From positions 1 through 9,192 of the forward strand of contig CALHIC010000223.1 of NCBI GenBank assembly GCA_938030845.1: DNA of 9,192 nucleotides, in the 5' to 3' direction. The notes under the pieces are model-generated. The model had not been told where the DNA came from. It worked only from the letters and a program-made list of their open reading frames with translations, and did no database searches. A program made the translations under genes and the position numbers. Origin of the DNA: an uncultured Oribacterium sp. (GTDB lineage: Bacteria > Bacillota > Clostridia > Lachnospirales > Lachnospiraceae). Position 1 is the stretch's first letter; every line of letters begins with the position of its first letter. Below are positions 1 to 7,000 of this stretch, piece after piece.

Positions 1-1
1 A

Positions 2-730
2 ATGATGCTCTCCAATACAAAGTTCTATGATAAACGAGTGGTAGCGGGAAAAACCGGCTATACACAGATTGCGGGAAATACCTTGATTAGCTTAGCGGAG
101 GATCAGGGAAGAAAGGTGGTTACGGTAGTTTTGAAGGACAAAAATCCTTCTCACTATACAGATACAAAGACTCTACTGGATTTAGCTTTTTCGGAAACGG
201 AAAATCAAACTTTAGGGGAACATCCCGGTGCTTTAGAGGCCTTACGAAAGGAATTGGTATCCGCCGGAAAAATCACGGAGGAGAATAAGATTCATTTTCT
301 GGATACTGTGAAGATTTCTCTTCCTAAGGGAGCAAGTCAGGACGGCTTACAATATGCTTTTAAGGATATTGAAGGCGATGCTCCGGCTTCCGCCCTGGGA
401 AAAGTGCAAATCTTACTGGACGGAAAAGTTGTAGGAAGCGGATATGTTGGGAAAGATCAAAATATTCAGGTCATTTTAAATAATAAGGAAACCAAGAAGA
501 AGGTAGCGGTTGCAGCGGTTACCGTCAGCGGATTTACGATTTTAGCCGGCTTCGGATTTTTCCTATTTGGCGGAGGTGCTTTGTATGGAGCAAAAAACCT
601 TCATGATGAACGAAAAAGAAAGAAGAAGTGGAAGGAAAGACGAAAGAAAAACCTGGAAGAGTTGCAGATTTCAGAGGAAGAATTTAAGATTCTGGTAGAG
701 AAAAGAAAGTCAGGGAAAAAGAAGAAATAG
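2..730 (+). CDS. D-alanyl-D-alanine carboxypeptidase (peptidase S11, PBP5-like), 3' part only
   Basis: This is the C-terminal 242 residues of a serine DD-carboxypeptidase; the reading frame is open to the window edge, so the true start and the SxxK and SxN motifs lie upstream. The family removes the terminal D-alanine from peptidoglycan pentapeptides on the outer face of the membrane. The third active-site motif is visible as KTG (visible residues 17-19) in the context AGKTGYTQIAGN, typical of S11 enzymes. Residues about 75-160 fit the beta-rich PBP5 C-terminal domain. Residues about 167-196 form a hydrophobic, glycine-rich transmembrane segment, followed by a tail of about 45 residues very rich in Lys and Arg that should be cytoplasmic. 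The classical PBP5 anchor is a short amphipathic helix, so the full membrane span plus tail is notable. The next gene begins 29 bases downstream, which suggests one operon. The family is clear; the exact paralogue (DacA, DacF or other) is not. Confidence 0.9.
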   Translation: MMLSNTKFYDKRVVAGKTGYTQIAGNTLISLAEDQGRKVVTVVLKDKNPSHYTDTKTLLDLAFSETENQTLGEHPGALEALRKELVSAGKITEENKIHFLDTVKISLPKGASQDGLQYAFKDIEGDAPASALGKVQILLDGKVVGSGYVGKDQNIQVILNNKETKKKVAVAAVTVSGFTILAGFGFFLFGGGALYGAKNLHDERKRKKKWKERRKKNLEELQISEEEFKILVEKRKSGKKKK

Positions 731-759
731 TGCAAAAAGAGCAAAGGAGACTTTGACAT

Positions 760-843
760 ATGGATGAGAAGAATCAGCAGGGCGGCACTGAAGCAAAGGA
801 AATGGATGAGAGGAATCAGCAAAGCAAACCTGAAGCTATAGAA
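760..843 (+). repeat. Two 42-bp in-frame repeats at the start of the 458-codon gene
   Basis: Two consecutive 42-bp units (760-801 and 802-843) encode MDEKNQQGGTEAKE and MDERNQQSKPEAIE. They agree at MDE, NQQ, EA and the final E. The second unit also begins with ATG and has a weak AAAGGAA just before it, so an internal start is conceivable. The better-spaced AAAGGAGA before 760 favours the first ATG. Confidence 0.75.
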
Positions 844-2136
844 CCGAAAGAGCAGGCTAAACAGGAGAGTTATAAAGCTACTGCTCAGCACAGGGAGTTT
901 GAGCATTACGGGGATGCTGAGGATAGGGAAGAGGAAGAAGCTCTGGAAAGAGAACGGCAGAGACTTCGAGAGGAAAGAAGAGAGAGAAGAAAGCAAAAGG
1001 AAGCTGCCAAAAAAGCAAGCCAAAGAAGACGACTGTTTCTGCTTCTTCTTTTCCTTTGTGTAGTCTTTGTGGCACTTTTCCTTTTTTTGAGAAAAGGAAG
1101 CCCGGCTCAAAGAGGAGAGGAGAAAACAAGCAGTTCTGTAGCGGAAAGAGCTCCAATAGAAGTGTATTATGTAGAAGATAAGGGAAGTACTAAAGGCGAG
1201 GAGTTGGGGACTTATCTGGAAAATGCCGGAGAGAATAACGCATCCGTAAATCTACATGCCTTGATTTATGAAGAAGGAAAAGAAGAAGACTTAAAGCAAG
1301 CATTAAAAGAGGCTAAGGCGGAGCTGTTGCTGGGAGAAGGCAGTGAAAAGCTGGAGGCATTTTTGGAAAAATACTCTGTGGAGGAAAAAATACCCTACCT
1401 GAGTCAGAGCAGCAAGAAGCTGGAGCCTGGAAATAATCATTTTGTTCTGGAAAAAAGTCTGGAGGATCAGGCGGTGGACCTGGGATTTTTCGCTTATAAT
1501 GAGGCTTTCCGGAAAATGGGCATTCTCCTACAGGAAGGAGATGAGAAGAGTAAGACCTTAGCGGAACAGCTCTCGGAAAGCTTTCCCGAGTACGGAGGAA
1601 CGGTAGAAATTAGGGCCTATAAGGGAGAAGAGGATTTTCAGGCGAAATTGTCGGAGCTGGAGGAAGCCGGAATAGATCTTTTGTTCCTTCCAAGTCCCGG
1701 AGAGCAGGAGAAGGCGCTTCTTTCCGAGGAAAAAGCCTATAACATCCTTTTGGGAAAAGATTGGGATCAGGAGAATTTCCCCGGGGATTTAGAACTTCCC
1801 TATCCGGTATATCTCTACGGAAGAGAGAACAAGGCATTTACACTGGCGGAAAAGGAAGAGGAAAGTTCCGATTCGTCAGGAGAAGAGGCACAGGAAAGCT
1901 CTGATTCTTCAGGAGAAGAGGTACAGTCGGGAAGCAGATATGACAGAGATTTGCTGGGGATTCTTAGCAAGTTAAGAGCAGAAGTAAAGAAGAAAAGTCT
2001 TCTGCAAACGCTGGAAAGCATGAGCTATCAGGGAGAATGTGGAGAGTACCACTTCCTTCCCGGACAATACTGTTTAAAAGGGCAGGGACAATTTTATGAA
2101 TTACAGGGGCAGGAAAAAAGAGACCTGAATCCATAA
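760..2136 (+). CDS. Membrane-anchored protein with extracellular type I substrate-binding-like domain
   Basis: This encodes 458 residues. The ATG at 760 follows AAAGGAGA (743-750) at good spacing. Residues 1-90 are very charged and likely cytoplasmic: a 14-residue repeat (1-14, 15-28), then an Arg/Glu-rich, probably coiled-coil stretch (about 52-91). Residues 92-110 are one transmembrane helix. There is no lipobox, so it is a signal anchor. Residues about 132-450 resemble a shrunken LivJ/Peripla_BP_6 fold. The second-lobe pattern is visible at 236-312: a helix, MGILLQ, a helix, a GGTVE strand, then EDFQAKLSELEEAGIDLLFLP. The C-terminal pattern is at 394-450, YDRDLLGIL through YELQG. A Ser/Asp/Glu-rich repeat (368-389) is inserted before that last part. 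Ligand and function are unknown. Its position between a DD-carboxypeptidase gene and dapF suggests an envelope role. The fold call is from pattern resemblance only. Confidence 0.82.
   Translation: MDEKNQQGGTEAKEMDERNQQSKPEAIEPKEQAKQESYKATAQHREFEHYGDAEDREEEEALERERQRLREERRERRKQKEAAKKASQRRRLFLLLLFLCVVFVALFLFLRKGSPAQRGEEKTSSSVAERAPIEVYYVEDKGSTKGEELGTYLENAGENNASVNLHALIYEEGKEEDLKQALKEAKAELLLGEGSEKLEAFLEKYSVEEKIPYLSQSSKKLEPGNNHFVLEKSLEDQAVDLGFFAYNEAFRKMGILLQEGDEKSKTLAEQLSESFPEYGGTVEIRAYKGEEDFQAKLSELEEAGIDLLFLPSPGEQEKALLSEEKAYNILLGKDWDQENFPGDLELPYPVYLYGRENKAFTLAEKEEESSDSSGEEAQESSDSSGEEVQSGSRYDRDLLGILSKLRAEVKKKSLLQTLESMSYQGECGEYHFLPGQYCLKGQGQFYELQGQEKRDLNP
1861..1926 (+). repeat. Tandem 33-bp in-frame repeat encoding ESSDSSGEE units
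   Basis: Two adjacent 33-bp units (1861-1893, 1894-1926) encode ESSDSSGEEAQ and ESSDSSGEEVQ, residues 368-389 of the tethered protein. The DNA copies differ at several third positions, so the duplication is not brand new. The segment is acidic and probably disordered. It sits as a linker inside the binding-protein-like domain, just before its C-terminal helix and strands. Confidence 0.85.
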
Positions 2137-2143
2137 AATGAGA

Positions 2144-2170
2144 CAGATTCTATAAAAATCTGCTTTTTTT
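2144..2170 (+). terminator. Weak terminator-like hairpin with T-run before dapF
   Basis: CAGATT (2144-2149) pairs with AATCTG (2157-2162) around a 7-base loop. One C and seven T's follow (2164-2170). A 6-bp stem is short for an intrinsic terminator, so it may end only part of the upstream transcript. The dapF ribosome binding site starts within about 6 bases of the T-run. No separate dapF promoter fits in the 51-bp gap, so readthrough from the upstream genes is likely. Confidence 0.45.
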
Positions 2171-2187
2171 CGAAGAAGGGAGCAATC

Positions 2188-3015
2188 ATGAAATTTACCA
2201 AAATGGAAGGTTTAGGCAATGACTATGTTTATGTCAATGCTTTCACGGAAAAGGTGGAGAATCCGGGGGAACTGGCAAGGTGTATTGCAGACAGACATTT
2301 CGGTGTAGGAGGAGACGGGCTGATTCTGATTGAGCCTAGCGACAAGGCGGATGCCTATATGCACATGTTTAATGCAGACGGTTCAGAGGGCTCCATGTGC
2401 GGAAACGGGATTCGCTGTGTGGCAAAATACATTTACGACCACGGCATTGTGGACAAGGAAAGAAGACAGCTTCGCATAGAGACCAAATCCGGCATCAAAG
2501 ACATTGAAATCTTTGTAAAAGACGGAAAAATGGAAAAGGCTACCGTGGATATGGGAGAAGTCAAGCTGGACGGAGAACTGCCGGAGAATATAGAGGTACG
2601 GGGCATGTCCCTTCAATTTGTGGGCATTGATGTAGGAAATCCCCATGCGGTATATTTCCTGGAGGACAATCCTGAGCTGTCCGTTTCTTCCGTTTCGGAA
2701 TTGGACTTGGAAAAAATCGGAAAAGATTTCGAAGAGCATCCCCGTTTTCCGGATAAGGTAAATGCAGAGTTTATTCAAGTGCTTTCCCCTTCGGAAATTC
2801 GCTTTAGAGTATACGAAAGAGGTTCCGGAGAGACCCTGGCCTGCGGAACAGGCGCTACTGCAGCTGTAGTAGCGGGAATTCTGATGGGAAGATTAGAAGA
2901 TAAGGCTACGGTGCATCTCCTGGGAGGAGATTTGGAAATATCCTATGATAAAAAAACCGGTCACGCCTTTATGACGGGACCTGCCAGAGAAGTCTTTAAC
3001 GGGGAATGGGTATAG
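2188..3015 (+). CDS. dapF: Diaminopimelate epimerase
   Basis: DapF interconverts LL- and meso-diaminopimelate in the cytoplasm, without a cofactor. The product feeds lysine synthesis and, in DAP-type walls, peptidoglycan. The protein has 275 residues, the usual family length, and both pseudo-symmetric halves are complete. The two catalytic cysteines are C71 in SMCGNGIRC and C219 in ETLACGTGATAA. Substrate-binding motifs are also in place: GLGNDY with N11 at the N-terminus, N62 in FNADGS, GNPHAV with N151, N192 in VNAEF, and E210-R211 in YERGSGET. The ATG at 2188 follows AAGGGAG (2176-2182) at normal distance. It lies 51 bp after the tethered binding-like protein gene on the same strand and is probably the last gene of that operon. 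The next gene, deoC, is convergent. No key residue is missing. This is the most certain call in the window. Confidence 0.98.
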   Translation: MKFTKMEGLGNDYVYVNAFTEKVENPGELARCIADRHFGVGGDGLILIEPSDKADAYMHMFNADGSEGSMCGNGIRCVAKYIYDHGIVDKERRQLRIETKSGIKDIEIFVKDGKMEKATVDMGEVKLDGELPENIEVRGMSLQFVGIDVGNPHAVYFLEDNPELSVSSVSELDLEKIGKDFEEHPRFPDKVNAEFIQVLSPSEIRFRVYERGSGETLACGTGATAAVVAGILMGRLEDKATVHLLGGDLEISYDKKTGHAFMTGPAREVFNGEWV

Positions 3016-3083
3016 GATTTTGAGTGCTTTAAGCCTATATTCCATAAAGCTATGTTGTGAATCCCTAAATTCCCTTCCTTCGT

Positions 3084-3719
3084 TTAAAGAAGAAGCATTC
3101 CGTTTCCTGCGCCGATGCGGTCTGCGCCGGCTTCCAGTAATTCTTCCGCGAAGGCCTTGCTACGGATTCCGCCGCTGGCCTTAATTTGCATTTTGGAAGA
3201 TACGGAGGCCTTCATCAAGCGAATATCTTCCAGAGTAGCTCCTCCGGTGGAAAATCCGGTGGAGGTTTTCACAAAAGCTGCTCCTGCCTGCTCAGAAAGC
3301 CGGCAGGCTTTTTTTATTTCCTCCTTTGTCAATAAGCAGGTTTCAAGAATGACCTTTACAAGCGCAGGAGAGGAAGCCTCTACAACGGCACGGATATCAT
3401 TCTCCACGGCTTGAAAATCCCCATCCTTTAAAGCACCGATAGGAAGCACCATATCAATTTCATCAGCTCCGTCTTCTACAGCACATTTGGCTTCAAAGGC
3501 TTTAGCTCTTGTGGACATTGCGCCCAAAGGAAATCCGACCACGGAACAAACTTTGACATCACTGCCTGCTAAAGTTTTCTTCACTAATGGAACATAAACG
3601 CTGTTTACGCAAACAGAGGCGAAGCCATGCTCTCTAGCCTCTTGACAATAGCGGACTACCACATCCTTCCCCGCCTCCGGCTTTAACATAGTATGATCAA
3701 TCTTTTTCGCAATATCCAT
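3084..3719 (-). CDS. deoC: Deoxyribose-phosphate aldolase
   Basis: DeoC cleaves 2-deoxyribose-5-phosphate to acetaldehyde and glyceraldehyde-3-phosphate, the last step in using deoxynucleosides as carbon source. Counted from the ATG at 3719, the protein has 211 residues in a TIM barrel. The Schiff-base lysine is K151 in FVKTSTGFSTGGAT. The proton-relay pair corresponding to E. coli D102 and K201 is D89 (DEIDMV) and K180 (IKASGGIR). The frame opens with TTG-ATG; the ATG is chosen because AGGAGGG lies only one base from the TTG. Two oddities stand out. The phosphate-binding loop near the end reads GAGNG (203-207), where relatives usually have GASS, GTSS or GTSAG. The chain stops four residues later, without the longer tail of the E. 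coli enzyme. It has its own promoter, and neither the convergent dapF nor the upstream 1462-codon gene looks functionally linked. Other deo genes are not in view. Confidence 0.95.
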   Translation of the reverse strand: MDIAKKIDHTMLKPEAGKDVVVRYCQEAREHGFASVCVNSVYVPLVKKTLAGSDVKVCSVVGFPLGAMSTRAKAFEAKCAVEDGADEIDMVLPIGALKDGDFQAVENDIRAVVEASSPALVKVILETCLLTKEEIKKACRLSEQAGAAFVKTSTGFSTGGATLEDIRLMKASVSSKMQIKASGGIRSKAFAEELLEAGADRIGAGNGMLLL

Positions 3720-3723
3720 CAAA

Positions 3724-3730
3724 CCCTCCT
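3724..3730 (-). promoter_or_regulatory. Ribosome binding site of deoC
   Basis: On the minus strand AGGAGGG ends four bases before the ATG at 3719 and only one base before an in-frame TTG at 3722. This near-perfect Shine-Dalgarno decides for the ATG start. Confidence 0.85.
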
Positions 3731-3773
3731 AATTTATCATTCTCATAAGCTCAACAATGTAAATATGCAGTTC

Positions 3774-3782
3774 ATTATAACA
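3774..3782 (-). promoter_or_regulatory. Extended -10 promoter element of deoC
   Basis: On the minus strand the sequence reads TGTTATAAT, a perfect extended -10 (TGnTATAAT). The -35 region is poor: the best match is TTGTTC at 3804-3799, with a long 19-base spacer. The extended -10 may make up for this. It predicts a start near 3767 and a leader of about 50 bases before the deoC ATG. The spacer and -35 area lie inside the terminator hairpin at 3784-3823. Confidence 0.6.
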
Positions 3783-3783
3783 A

Positions 3784-3823
3784 AAAATCAGATAGTGTGA
3801 ACAATAACACACTACCTGATTTT
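3784..3823 (-). terminator. Strong hairpin terminator between the 1462-codon gene and deoC
   Basis: Arms 3784-3799 and 3808-3823 pair around an 8-base loop. As minus-strand RNA all 16 positions pair, one of them as G·U (3815/3792). As plus-strand RNA that position is an A-C mismatch, so the minus direction is favoured. On the minus strand the stem ends in six T's (3787-3782), four of them within the stem. It would stop transcripts from the 1462-codon gene before they enter deoC. The arms are less GC-rich than in a typical terminator, but long. Confidence 0.7.
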
Positions 3824-3841
3824 ATAGCCCTGATTTTATAG
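3815..3841. repeat. 13-bp direct repeat, CCTGATTTTATAG
   Basis: CCTGATTTTATAG occurs at 3815-3827 and again, identically, at 3829-3841, separated by one C. The first copy includes the right arm of the terminator hairpin. The second abuts the left end of the palindromic element. No third copy lies on the far side of that element, so it does not look like a target-site duplication. Confidence 0.85.
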
Positions 3842-4029
3842 TTCTGCATAAAGCTTGTTATTTCCTTCCATGCCATCTTGAAATAAGGGGTAATCTGAGC
3901 CCGTCGGTACTTGCGAAAAACAAGAGAAACGCAGTTTTTCGCTTAGTATCCGTTACGAGGCGAAGTTAGCGAAAGCGTGCCCCTGTTTCAAGGTGGCATG
4001 GGAGGAAATGCTAAGATATTTATCAGAAC
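3841..4029. repeat. Long near-palindromic element (~189 bp), possible MITE/ERIC-like repeat or structured RNA
   Basis: The ends are inverted copies: GTTCTG (3841-3846) and CAGAAC (4024-4029). A 30-bp core stem pairs 3860-3890 with 3980-4009, with a single bulged A at 3886. Further in, 3906-3911 pairs with 3945-3950, and an apical stem GCGAAAAAC (3913-3921)/GTTTTTCGC (3934-3942) closes a 12-base loop. An unpaired side region near 3955-3979 carries GTTAGCGAAAGCG. The element begins three bases beyond the stop codon of the 1462-codon gene and has no ORF of note. Palindromes of this size and style recall the ERIC and bcr families of dispersed bacterial repeats, but no second copy exists in this window, so mobility is only inferred. 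Confidence 0.7.
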
Positions 4030-4032
4030 TCC

Positions 4033-7000
4033 CTACGCCTGCTCTCTGATTTTGTTCTGCGCCACCGTCAGCATCAGCTTAATTCTGTTCAGCTGATTTA
4101 CCTCGGAAGCTCCCGCATCATAGTCCACTGCAATGATATTGGCACCGGGGTTATGACGCTTTAATTCCTTGATTACACCCTTACCTACGATGTGGTTGGG
4201 GAGGCAGCCAAAGGGCTGGGTACAAACAATATTGTCCACACCCTCGTCAATCAGCTCCAGCATTTCTCCGGTCAGGAACCATCCCTCTCCGGTTTGATTT
4301 CCTAAGGAAACGTACTGTCTTGCCTTATCCGCCAACTCCCGAATATCTCCGGGGGCAGTAAAGTGCTTGGATTTTTCCAGTTCCTTTCTTGCGGTCTTTC
4401 GGAAGGATTCCAAAAGGGCAATGGCGATATTACAGAAGGTCTTTCCCTTCCAGGAGGCCCCCAGATTTTCATGCTTAAAGTTCTGGTTATAGAAGCAGTA
4501 GAGGAGGAAGTCCATAAGATCCGGCATTACCGCTTCAGCGCCTTCCTTTTCCAAAAGCTCTACAATATGATTGTTGGCAAGAGGAGAGAATTTTACCAGA
4601 ATTTCTCCCACAATACCAACCTTTGGTTTCTTTAAATTTGTGTTCATGGGCAGGGAATCAAAATCACGAATAATGCCCTTTACATTTTTCCCGAATTCCA
4701 GGAAGGGGATACTCTTCTTGGAAAGACTTTCCTGACAGATCTTCTTCCACTTTTGGTGTAAAGCCTCTGCGGAACCCTCCTGCAACTCGTAGGGACGGGT
4801 GCTGTAAAGAAGACGCATAAAAAGGTCTCCGTAAACAATTCCCTGCATTGCCTTAGTGAGAAGCGGAATGGTCATGGTAAAGCCGGGGGTAGATTCCATA
4901 CCGTTGGCATTTAAGGAAATAACCGGAATCTGTCCCATGCCCGCCTTGTCCAAAGCTCTACGGATGAAGCCGATATAGTTGGAGGCACGACAGCCTCCTC
5001 CGGTCTGGGACATAATAACCGCTGTCTTTTCCAAATCGTACTTTCCGGAAAGCAGAGCCTCCATGACTTGTCCAACCACGATAATGGAAGGATAGCAGGA
5101 GTCGTTGTTTACATACTGTAGCCCGGTATCGATGGCGGAACGGTTGTCATTGTCCAAAACCACCAGATTATAGCCCTCGGAACGAATGGCCGGCTCAATC
5201 AGCTCAAAGTGAAGAGGGGACATCTGAGGACAGAGGATGGTATAGCCCTCCTTCTTCATATCCTTGGTAAAGAGGGTTCTCTTGTAGCTTTCGGAACGAA
5301 GAGTTCTCTTATAATTCTTTTCAGCCCTCACACGGATAGCCGCAAGGAGAGAACGAATACGGATTCTGGCTGCTCCAAGGTTATTTACCTCGTCAATCTT
5401 TAATACGGTGAAAATCTTATCGGAGCCGTTCAAAATATCCTTGGCCTGATCTACCGTCACCGCATCCAATCCGCAACCGAAGGAGTTTAACTGGATAAAG
5501 TCCAGATTTTCCTGAGTCTTTACAAAGGCTGCAGCCTTATAGAGACGGGAATGATACATCCACTGGTCCGTAACAATGATGGGACGTTTTACCTCTGCCA
5601 AATGGGAGATGGAGTCCTCAGTTAAAACCGCAAAGTTAAAGGAGGTGATAAGCTCCGGGATACCATGATGAATTTCGGGATCGGCATGGTAGGGACGACC
5701 GGCCAAGACAATGCCTCGATTACCGGTTTTTTCCATCCACATCAGAGTCTCTTCGCCCTTCTCCTCAATGTCCTTTCGGGATTGTAAGAGCTCTTCCCAA
5801 GCCAGGTGAGCGGCTTCCCGAATTTCCTTCTCCGTAAAGTTCCACTCTTTAAACTTTTCTCCGATTTTTTCCAGAGTCCAGTCTCCGGCAGGCTTGATGG
5901 AGTCCTGAATATCCTTGGGGTGAACAAAGACCTTGCAAAGCTGGTCTGTTAAAATCTTTTCATTGGTGAAGGCAAGGAAGGGCTTCATAAAGAGAATACT
6001 CTTTTCCTCCAGATTCTCCACATTGTTCTTGATATTTTCCGCATAGGAGGTAACCATGGGGCAGTTGTAATGGTTTCCCGCATCCGGAGTTTCATTTCGC
6101 TCATAAGGAATACAAGGATAGAAAATGAATTTCTGATCCTTGGCGATTAGCCATTCAATATGTCCGTGTACCAGCTTGGCAGGGTAACATTCGGACTCGG
6201 AAGGAATGGATTCTATACCCATTTCATACAGCTTTTTGTTGGAAGAAGGGGAGAGCACGGTCCTAAAGCCAAGCTCCTTAAAGAAAATGGCCCAGAAGGG
6301 GTAATTTTCATACATATTCAGGACACGGGGGATGCCCACTTCTCCACGCTTAGCTTCTTCGATACTTAATGGCTCATAACCGAAGATTCTCTTAATCTTG
6401 TACTTAAAGAGGTTTGGCACTTCGGATTTCGCCTTGGGCTTTCCCGCACCTCTTTCACAACGGTTTCCGGAGATAAAGCTTCGTCCTCCTCCAAAGTTAC
6501 TGATGGTCAGTACGCACTTATTGCTGCAAAGCTGGCAACGTCCCATGGTGGTTTCGTATTCCAGATTTACAATCTTATCTAATGGAAGCATAGCGGTCTT
6601 TTTGTAGCCGCTGGCATCCAAAAATTCCTTGTCCGCTTCTCCGGCCAGAATTTCGTTTTCCAGCTTGTCGGTTTCAATGCTGTAACGCTCTCTGGCAATC
6701 AGGGCTGCACCGAAGGCACCCATAATGCCGGCAATGTCCGGACGGGTTACATTTTGTCCCAGAATCTGCTCTAAGGCTCTAAGAACGGCATTGTTATAGA
6801 AGGTTCCACCCTGAACCACGATATGCTTACCAAGCTCCTTGGGATTGGTAACCTTAATAACCTTGTATAAAGCATTCTTAACTACGGAGTAGGCAAGACC
6901 TGCGGAAATATCCGCCACGGTAGCGCCCTCCTTCTGGGCCTGCTTTACGTTGGAATTCATAAATACGGTACAACGGGAACCTAAATCCGTAGGAGTTTCC

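Noticed and set aside
601..1110. Minus-strand ORF of 169 codons rich in Ser, Phe and Leu
   Set aside because: It is the antisense shadow of the Lys/Glu/Arg-rich end of the carboxypeptidase and the start of the next gene. It has no ribosome binding site and spans two supported genes.
2383..2778. Minus-strand ORF of 131 codons inside dapF
   Set aside because: Antisense to a fully supported dapF with intact catalytic motifs; no family resemblance.
3026..3050. Possible bidirectional terminator between dapF and deoC (GCTTTA/TAAAGC)
   Set aside because: Only a 6-bp AT-rich stem with a 13-base loop and no T-run on either strand. The convergent layout makes a terminator plausible, but the sequence does not support it well.
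3815..4029. Target-site duplication flanking the palindromic element
   Set aside because: Both copies of CCTGATTTTATAG lie on the left side; none follows position 4029.
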